A stretch of DNA of 9,880 bases from Candidatus Kuenenia stuttgartensis (GTDB taxonomy: Bacteria; Planctomycetota; Planctomycetia; Isosphaerales; Isosphaeraceae): NCBI GenBank assembly GCA_945874095.1, contig CAMCFM010000118.1:1-9880 (forward strand), read 5' to 3'. The notes below the pieces were generated by a model that worked only from the letters and a program-made list of their open reading frames with translations, was not told where the DNA came from and made no database searches. The position numbers and the translations under genes were made by a program. The first letter of the stretch is position 1. Each line of letters begins with the position of its first letter. Shown one piece after another: positions 1 to 5,236 of the stretch.

Positions 1-449
1 GCATAACAAATTCCTGTGAAAAGCGCGGCCTTGGGGCCATTTAATCTCCATGCCCAAAACTGTGCGGCCCATAAGCCTAATAGCCAGATCCAGAGAGCTG
101 AGAATCGAAAGACTGGCAAAAGTGTTGGTAATTGATTGATTGGCTCATGGAGATCGTTTAATTCTCCACTCCATTCAAGCCAAATCAAAGCTGGCAGGCT
201 CTGCCATTTCCAGAACGTGACGGGAGAACCCATACGCGAGATCGACTCATCAGCCCCGGTCTTCCACCAGTCCATTGCAAGCCGATAATAAGTGACTTCA
301 TCATATGTGGCTGAATTCTGATGGATTGGGCCATTGAATAAAATCAGGCCGATGATGAGAGGCAACAGGATGATAGAAGTCACCACCATAAAACAAAATG
401 CATTTGCACGAAATGGAGCAACATCGAATTGGTTATTCTGGTGATTCAT
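1..449 (-). CDS. GT-C (GT39/PMT-like) membrane glycosyltransferase, 5' part, truncated by the window edge
   Basis: The minus strand is open from an ATG at 449 to the left edge with no stop, giving the first 150 residues of a longer protein. A hydrophobic helix at residues 17-39 is followed by an extracytoplasmic loop with an Asp-Glu pair at residues 50-51 in the context ATYDEVTYYRLAMDWWKTG. A second hydrophobic, Trp-rich stretch lies at about residues 112-133. One membrane helix followed by a loop with an early DE pair is the layout of GT-C enzymes of the GT39/ArnT type, where the acidic residue is catalytic. These enzymes move sugars from polyprenyl-phosphate donors to proteins or lipids on the outer face of the membrane. 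It begins 32 bases after the stop of the Gfo/Idh-like gene and is probably co-transcribed with it. No strong ribosome binding site is visible. The GT-C assignment is inference from a partial sequence; another polytopic membrane protein is possible. Confidence 0.7.
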   Translation of the reverse strand, partial: MNHQNNQFDVAPFRANAFCFMVVTSIILLPLIIGLILFNGPIHQNSATYDEVTYYRLAMDWWKTGADESISRMGSPVTFWKWQSLPALIWLEWSGELNDLHEPINQLPTLLPVFRFSALWIWLLGLWAAQFWAWRLNGPKAALFTGICY

Positions 450-481
450 AATTAAAACGGTTTCAGGGTGAGTGTTCGTGA

Positions 482-1471
482 TCAATTCATGCGGGAGAGC
501 ATTCGGGCGGTGGCGAGAACGTCGTCGATGTTGGGGCAATCCGGATTCTGACCTCGAACGAGCTGATAGAACTGGTCGTTCAGAATTTCGCCAACGGAGG
601 GTGACATCGGGAGCCGCTCTTCATGATAGCCGGTGGAGTCGTGCCAGCGGATGAAGTCAGGCATTTCAAGAAACGCCATGCCGCGTTCGCAAAAGATTTG
701 GTAACCAGGGCCGGGCGGGATGCGGGTTGCATCGCCCCAGACGCTTTGCTGATGCCGGTAACAAGTCAATTGAGCCACGGCCCCTTTTGGGAATCGCAGG
801 ATCATGGTATGGAAGTCGCACTCCGGAGCCGAAGTTTCGAGGTGGGGGGCGATGGCAGCCTCAGCCTGAACGATCGACGAGGGATCTTCACCAATCACAT
901 GACGGGCCCAGTCCAGCAGAAAGTAAATCGGATCCACTTTCAGGCTGACGGGGGCATTTTGAGAGGTCGGCCCGGGCTGACCATAGCGATCGAATGCGGC
1001 AACCCGGGTTTGCCCGAGGATCATCCTGACTGGCCCCAGGCGGGTTTCGATCACCTCGCGCAAGCGTTTGGTAGCTGGATAGTGACGACGGGCCATTTCA
1101 GGGAGGAACTGCAGGCCTTTATCTGTCACAAGGGATTGAATTCTCTCGGCATCGCTCAGATTGACGATTGGTACGGAGCAATAGATTGGAAGCTGGAGCT
1201 TGGCACAAAGCTCGATGGGAAACGTTCCGAACCATTGAGGAGCCATCAGGCAAACAGCATCAATCGCGTGTGGATCCATCAGCCCAGCAAGGCTTTCGGA
1301 GTGCCGACAGCGCATCTGGGCGGCGGTCCGGCGGGCACGTTCGAGGACTTGATCATAGACAGTGACAACGCGAAACCGGTCCCTCATTCGCTCCAGGGCA
1401 GGACGATGGCGTGTTTCCCAGAGTTTTCCGAGGCCGATAATTCCCAGCCTGACGGGGGTTTCGTGGTCCAT
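482..1471 (-). CDS. Gfo/Idh/MocA-family oxidoreductase-like protein lacking the EKP lysine
   Basis: This 329-residue protein has the length of the Gfo/Idh/MocA family, which are NAD(P)-dependent oxidoreductases acting on sugars and related compounds. The N-terminus (VRLGIIGLGKLWETRH, residues 7-22) is a Rossmann dinucleotide site in which the last Gly of GxGxxG is replaced by Trp. A second-domain start resembling the family's 'RR..P....R..I' segment lies at residues 125-141. An Asp/His pair (D187, H191, in FLLDWARH) sits where the family has its conserved D..H. Where active members have EKP, this protein reads CSVP (98-101), so the catalytic lysine is absent. There is no signal peptide, so it is probably cytoplasmic. 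An AAGGA lies about 15 bases upstream of the ATG, rather far for a ribosome binding site. It heads a probable two-gene operon with the membrane glycosyltransferase-like gene. It may be a sugar-binding or regulatory paralogue, or an enzyme with altered chemistry. Confidence 0.85.
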   Translation of the reverse strand: MDHETPVRLGIIGLGKLWETRHRPALERMRDRFRVVTVYDQVLERARRTAAQMRCRHSESLAGLMDPHAIDAVCLMAPQWFGTFPIELCAKLQLPIYCSVPIVNLSDAERIQSLVTDKGLQFLPEMARRHYPATKRLREVIETRLGPVRMILGQTRVAAFDRYGQPGPTSQNAPVSLKVDPIYFLLDWARHVIGEDPSSIVQAEAAIAPHLETSAPECDFHTMILRFPKGAVAQLTCYRHQQSVWGDATRIPPGPGYQIFCERGMAFLEMPDFIRWHDSTGYHEERLPMSPSVGEILNDQFYQLVRGQNPDCPNIDDVLATARMLSRMN

Positions 1472-1498
1472 TGAAAAGCGAGGTCGTCCTTTTTGATT

Positions 1499-1528
1499 TT
1501 GTCAATCCACTGCCTGATGTCCTATAGT
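1499..1528 (+). promoter_or_regulatory. sigma70-like promoter for the DUF3754 gene
   Basis: A TTGTCA box (1499-1504) and a TATAGT box (1523-1528) are 18 bases apart. Each differs from the housekeeping consensus at one base. The element lies in the 73-base gap between divergent genes and points toward the DUF3754 gene. The expected transcription start, near 1535, falls only about 10 bases before the first ATG at 1545. This is a sequence match only. Confidence 0.5.
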
Positions 1529-1544
1529 AAAGGGAATTGGCCAG

Positions 1545-2921
1545 ATGATTAAGATCAATTCCGCGATGTTCCTGCAAATCATCGGAAATTTTCTACGATT
1601 CGGAATTTCCCAGGTCTTGACTGAATCGCACTCCGCAAGTCAAGCTCCAGATGATTCTTTCGCGAGTTCATCCCATAGATTGTCCCAAATGCCTGAACCG
1701 ACTGAAAATTCCTCGAAACCTCCTGAACATCGAGCGGGGACGCAACTATTCGGTAAGCAGAGGCACGTTCCACTTTCTCGTAGGACCTTGCAGGCTCTAT
1801 TCTTACATCATTATCAACCCACCGATCCACTCCGGTTACTCTGGTCGAGGGTGATCGACACCATGTCTCGCCTCCAGAGAGCCCAGATGGCCTGGAACTG
1901 GGATTTGGTGGGCGAGCTTTATGATCCGTTTGATCCCGACGGAATCGATTATGGGAATCTTGGTACGGTTCAGGCTGAGGATCAGGCGAGTCGTCAGGAA
2001 ATTTTTATCCGTCAATTTGAAGAGGCGACTCGTCGGGCCAATTTCCAGAAGGTGGAATTCGATACCGTTGAGCATGCTGTTCGGACCAAAAACGATCAGC
2101 GCCTACAGTACGAGCCAAATTTTCAGGTATTTGAAGAGATTCGGGTCTATGGCTGCGGCCAATGCTTGGTGGAACGCCCTAAACGATCATGGCGCAAGGG
2201 CTTTCAGTTCGAGATGAAGCAGCACTCTGGCTGGCATTGGCTGATTGTGATGGTGAAATTTCGGGAAGGGCTTGAGCTTGGACCATTGATCCGGGCGAAC
2301 CGGATTTACCTCCGCCTTTTCAAGGATGTGGCATTTCGCGAACTGGAGATGCATCTGCCAGAGCAGGCAACACGGCTGAAAATGCCTTTGATGGACCGGT
2401 TCAAGATCGCATCACCCGTTTTTCTTGGAGTCCCAACGGTCGTTATGAAAATCGCGATGGCTGCATCGTGGCTCAATCCGCTCGTACTGGGCGCGGTTCT
2501 GACGGGTTCTGTCTCGACAGGCTGGAAGTCGTTTGCAGGATTTCGCAATGCGAAGCTAAAGCACACCCACCAAATGATTTCAAACCTTTTCTATCTCACA
2601 CTTGCGAACAATCGGCAATGTGTCACCCGAGTCATGGAAATGGCTTGCGAGCAGGAGTCACTTGAAAGCCTTCTGGCTTTGCGAATCTTGTGGGAAGCGT
2701 CCTGTCAGGGCGAACGGTTGGACGCCGAGATGCTTGATCAGAGGGTCGAGCAGTTTCTTCGTAACAACGGAGATCTGGACGTCGACTTTCAGAATCTGGA
2801 TGCGATTGACAAACTCCAGAGACTTGGGCTGCTGAAGCGCGACGGAGTCTATCTTGAAGTCCTGCCTCTAGAAGAATGTCTGGAGATCATGCGGGCAAAA
2901 TGGCATCAGCTCATGCCCTAA
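1545..2921 (+). CDS. DUF3754 (TMEM143-like) membrane protein
   Basis: The 458-residue protein matches my recollection of the DUF3754/TMEM143 family along its length. The entry motif KQRHVPLSRRTL is at residues 71-82 and YDPFDPD at 126-132. The signature LRLFKDV..ELEMHLP is at 256-272, followed by MPLMDRFKI. A hydrophobic pair (about 288-308 and 310-325) can form one short membrane hairpin. The C-terminal segment has VDFQNLDAIDKLQRLGLL (413-430) and an acidic ending. The family's function is unknown; the eukaryotic relative TMEM143 is a membrane protein, reported as mitochondrial. Residues 1-70 are Ser/Pro-rich and not recognisable as domain. An AGGGA at 1531-1535, 9 bases before the ATG at 1545, supports that start, but the likely promoter places the transcript start there too, so ATG 1566 or ATG 1689 (MPEPTEN) remain possible. 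A CGQC motif at 204-207 is not part of the family pattern I remember. It appears to be a single-gene transcription unit. Confidence 0.8.
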   Translation: MIKINSAMFLQIIGNFLRFGISQVLTESHSASQAPDDSFASSSHRLSQMPEPTENSSKPPEHRAGTQLFGKQRHVPLSRRTLQALFLHHYQPTDPLRLLWSRVIDTMSRLQRAQMAWNWDLVGELYDPFDPDGIDYGNLGTVQAEDQASRQEIFIRQFEEATRRANFQKVEFDTVEHAVRTKNDQRLQYEPNFQVFEEIRVYGCGQCLVERPKRSWRKGFQFEMKQHSGWHWLIVMVKFREGLELGPLIRANRIYLRLFKDVAFRELEMHLPEQATRLKMPLMDRFKIASPVFLGVPTVVMKIAMAASWLNPLVLGAVLTGSVSTGWKSFAGFRNAKLKHTHQMISNLFYLTLANNRQCVTRVMEMACEQESLESLLALRILWEASCQGERLDAEMLDQRVEQFLRNNGDLDVDFQNLDAIDKLQRLGLLKRDGVYLEVLPLEECLEIMRAKWHQLMP

Positions 2922-3110
2922 AATGCGTTTGGTTTTTGCCTTGAATTATCCACCCACAAACTTCGAAAATGGTTGAGTGAATCGGTGATACTGAACGTCT
3001 TGAACTGGTTGTGTCTTGATCAATTGCCTACAATCATGTTGTAATAGTTGTTCCCGCCCTTGTTGAACGACTGATCCATCGCCCCCGGGCCACTCTTTGA
3101 ATGATCGAAC
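2922..3110. other. intergenic region upstream of resB
   Basis: These 189 bases lie between the DUF3754 stop and the resB start and contain no ORF worth calling. No convincing intrinsic terminator for the upstream gene is visible. The second half is AT-rich and holds the only candidate promoter for the cytochrome maturation operon. Confidence 0.6.
3016..3045 (+). promoter_or_regulatory. possible promoter of the resB-ccsA operon
   Basis: TTGATC (3016-3021) and TGTAAT (3040-3045) are separated by 18 bases, a fair but not strong sigma70-like pair about 65 bases before the resB ATG. A separate TACAAT at 3029-3034 is a better -10 by itself, but has no -35 at the right distance. No regulatory operator could be recognised. 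Confidence 0.3.
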
Positions 3111-5195
3111 ATGGCCAAATCACCTAAAACAGCCGTTCCCAACGAATCCAACACAGCACCTGAGCTTGTTCCAACTCCTGCTGTACAAAGACAATCTGTA
3201 GCACGAGGTGTCTACCGCTTTCTGGCATCTTTGAAACTGGCTGTTTTCAGCCTTACGTCGCTTTCTGCACTTCTGGCATACGCGACTTTTTTTGAGTCGT
3301 GGTATGGCACAGAAGCTGCCAGGGCATACGTTTACAGAAGCCCGATCTTTTACATTGTAAACTGCCTCCTGTTTACAAATATTTTCTGTGCAGCCAGCAT
3401 TCGTTACCCTTGGAAGAAGACTCAGATTGGCTTCGTAATCACGCACCTGGGGCTTTTGACTTTGATCGTCGGATCGTTCATCAGCCAGAAGTTTACAGAC
3501 GACGGCCAGGTGGGACTCTCCGAAGGCGAATCTTCACGTCAATTGATCCGCACCCAGCAGCCTGTGATTCGTGTACGTGTTCCTGAGAAGTCTGATGCAG
3601 GCGAGACCGTTGCCCTTCAGGAATACGAGCTTGATATCAAGCCAGGCGTATTTCCATGGAAGCCGGGCCGCTCCGAAAAAGTAACTCGGCCCAACGATCC
3701 GTTCCAATTCGAAGTCGTAGGATTTCTTCCTGAAGCTCAGCCCAAGTTCGCTCACGAATCCATCGCTGACGGACTTCCGATGATCGACGCTCACCTTTTG
3801 ATCAACGCGCCCAACCAAATTGAAGCTCAAGACATTTTGAGCGACAGCGTGGGCCGATGGTTGAAGGCAGATGCCCGATTCGGCCGGGTCGCGCAGAATG
3901 CTGGCCCAGCGACGATCGCTTTTCAATACATTTCAAAAGACGATTCCGAAGTGGCCGAGAAAGTCGCTGACTTCCTCAATCCTCCGAAAATCACAACTCC
4001 TGATGGTACAGCACGCTTGCATTATCAGGACAAATCAGGCAAGAAACGAACGTTTGACTGGGTAGTGGACGGCAAACCGCGCAAGGAGACATTGCCGGAC
4101 AGTGATCTGACCGTCGAGTTTCTTCCCAGTAAGGAAGGCGAAATCGTCCTGAGAATGCCGACCCGCCTGAACGAGAACGGCGGCCCTGGCGGCAACGACA
4201 TTCTGTTTAACGCCACAGGCGAGGCTGAGATCGGGATCGTCAGGTTTAAAATTTCCAAAGCCGACGGCCCTGGTTCTGACCATTATGGATGGCCCGACCT
4301 GGTGCAGGCTCCGTCATTGGTTCCGGGAGATGCCTCAAAAGGCGCAACTCAACTGGCCAGAGTGTCTTACCTAAGGCCACGTGCTCCGGGATCGTTCGGA
4401 TATGTGGAAGTGTTGGGCACAGGTGATGGCAAACTCTATTACCGTGTATTTGGTCGTGAAGGATTCCGCAAAGCCGCCGAACTGAAAAAAGGCGAGACGA
4501 TCGAGGCGTTCAGTGGTGGTGGAGGTATGGCTGGAAAACTTCGCGTGGACGACTTCCTGCCTAGCGGTGCAGAAAAGCTGATCTACGTCCCTGCCAATTT
4601 GCCTGTCGGTCAAAAAGGCAACGGCCTGCCTGCCATCCAGTGCAAGATGACGGTCGCCGGAACGACCAAAGACTTCTGGGTGCGTCGTTCGCCTGACCTG
4701 AAGCCACTTTACCAGCCAGTTCGCCTGGGTACGGACCTTTACGAGGTAGCCTATGATGTGGACCGGATGGATTTGGACTTTGAAATCAAGCTGGTGAACT
4801 TCGAAGCAGGGGTCGATCCTGGGACAGAACAGGCATCGAGCTTTGAGAGCCAGATTGAGCTGACCGACGCGAAAGAGAAAGTTCAGAGCAAGCCGATCAC
4901 AATCTCAATGAACAATCCACTGATCTGGCGAGGCTATACGTTTTACCAATCGAACTATATCCCGGCGACAGATGAGTCAGGCCGGAGAACTGGCGACTTT
5001 ATCTCGGTTTTTCAGGTCCGGCATGACCGCGTCTGGGGAATCACGTACATGGGAAGCCTGATCATTGTGATCGGTATTTTCCTTCAGTTCTACATGAGAA
5101 GCGGCGCATTCAAGGGCCGTTCCACGAAGTCAGAAGTTTCCAAATCCGCTGGTCAGGGCAGTTCAAAACGACCTCGAGTGGAGCCCACATTATGA
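3111..5195 (+). CDS. resB: ResB/Ccs1-family cytochrome c biogenesis protein
   Basis: This is the ResB (CcsB/Ccs1) half of the system II cytochrome c maturation complex, which with CcsA exports heme and attaches it to apocytochromes outside the membrane. Three membrane helices are seen near the N-terminus (about 38-60, 78-96, 105-124). The third carries FVITHLGLLTLIVGS, whose His112 corresponds to the conserved transmembrane heme-ligand histidine of the family. A very large extracytoplasmic domain (about 125-640) follows. It ends in the family's typical NNPLIWRGYTFYQS segment (601-614), then a fourth helix (about 643-662) and a short basic tail. At 694 residues it is longer than the Bacillus-type ResB of roughly 540. 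The extra length lies in the extracytoplasmic domain, which has Gly-rich turns at 357-361 and 469-473. There is no clear Shine-Dalgarno before ATG 3111. The stop overlaps an ATG of the ccsA frame (ATGA at 5192-5195), indicating one operon. Confidence 0.93.
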   Translation: MAKSPKTAVPNESNTAPELVPTPAVQRQSVARGVYRFLASLKLAVFSLTSLSALLAYATFFESWYGTEAARAYVYRSPIFYIVNCLLFTNIFCAASIRYPWKKTQIGFVITHLGLLTLIVGSFISQKFTDDGQVGLSEGESSRQLIRTQQPVIRVRVPEKSDAGETVALQEYELDIKPGVFPWKPGRSEKVTRPNDPFQFEVVGFLPEAQPKFAHESIADGLPMIDAHLLINAPNQIEAQDILSDSVGRWLKADARFGRVAQNAGPATIAFQYISKDDSEVAEKVADFLNPPKITTPDGTARLHYQDKSGKKRTFDWVVDGKPRKETLPDSDLTVEFLPSKEGEIVLRMPTRLNENGGPGGNDILFNATGEAEIGIVRFKISKADGPGSDHYGWPDLVQAPSLVPGDASKGATQLARVSYLRPRAPGSFGYVEVLGTGDGKLYYRVFGREGFRKAAELKKGETIEAFSGGGGMAGKLRVDDFLPSGAEKLIYVPANLPVGQKGNGLPAIQCKMTVAGTTKDFWVRRSPDLKPLYQPVRLGTDLYEVAYDVDRMDLDFEIKLVNFEAGVDPGTEQASSFESQIELTDAKEKVQSKPITISMNNPLIWRGYTFYQSNYIPATDESGRRTGDFISVFQVRHDRVWGITYMGSLIIVIGIFLQFYMRSGAFKGRSTKSEVSKSAGQGSSKRPRVEPTL

Positions 5196-5223
5196 TGACA
5201 CACACGTCGCTCACAATTGATAT

Positions 5224-5229
5224 GAGGAG
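5224..5229 (+). promoter_or_regulatory. ribosome binding site deciding the ccsA start
   Basis: GAGGAG sits 7 bases before the ATG at 5237. No comparable site precedes the earlier in-frame ATGs at 5192 and 5195, and the one at 5231 is only 1 base away. It therefore favours a start at 5237, which also puts a clean signal-peptide-like sequence at the very N-terminus. Confidence 0.65.
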
Positions 5230-5236
5230 CATGATC

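Noticed and set aside
623..1474. Plus-strand open frame of 283 codons
   Set aside because: It is antisense to the Gfo/Idh-like gene, has no recognisable motif, and the minus strand encodes a clear Rossmann fold.
1651..1854. Plus-strand frame of 67 codons with a CPKC motif, which looked like a zinc-ribbon start
   Set aside because: It overlaps the DUF3754 gene in another frame, stops early, and the DUF3754 frame carries the family's entry motif over the same bases.
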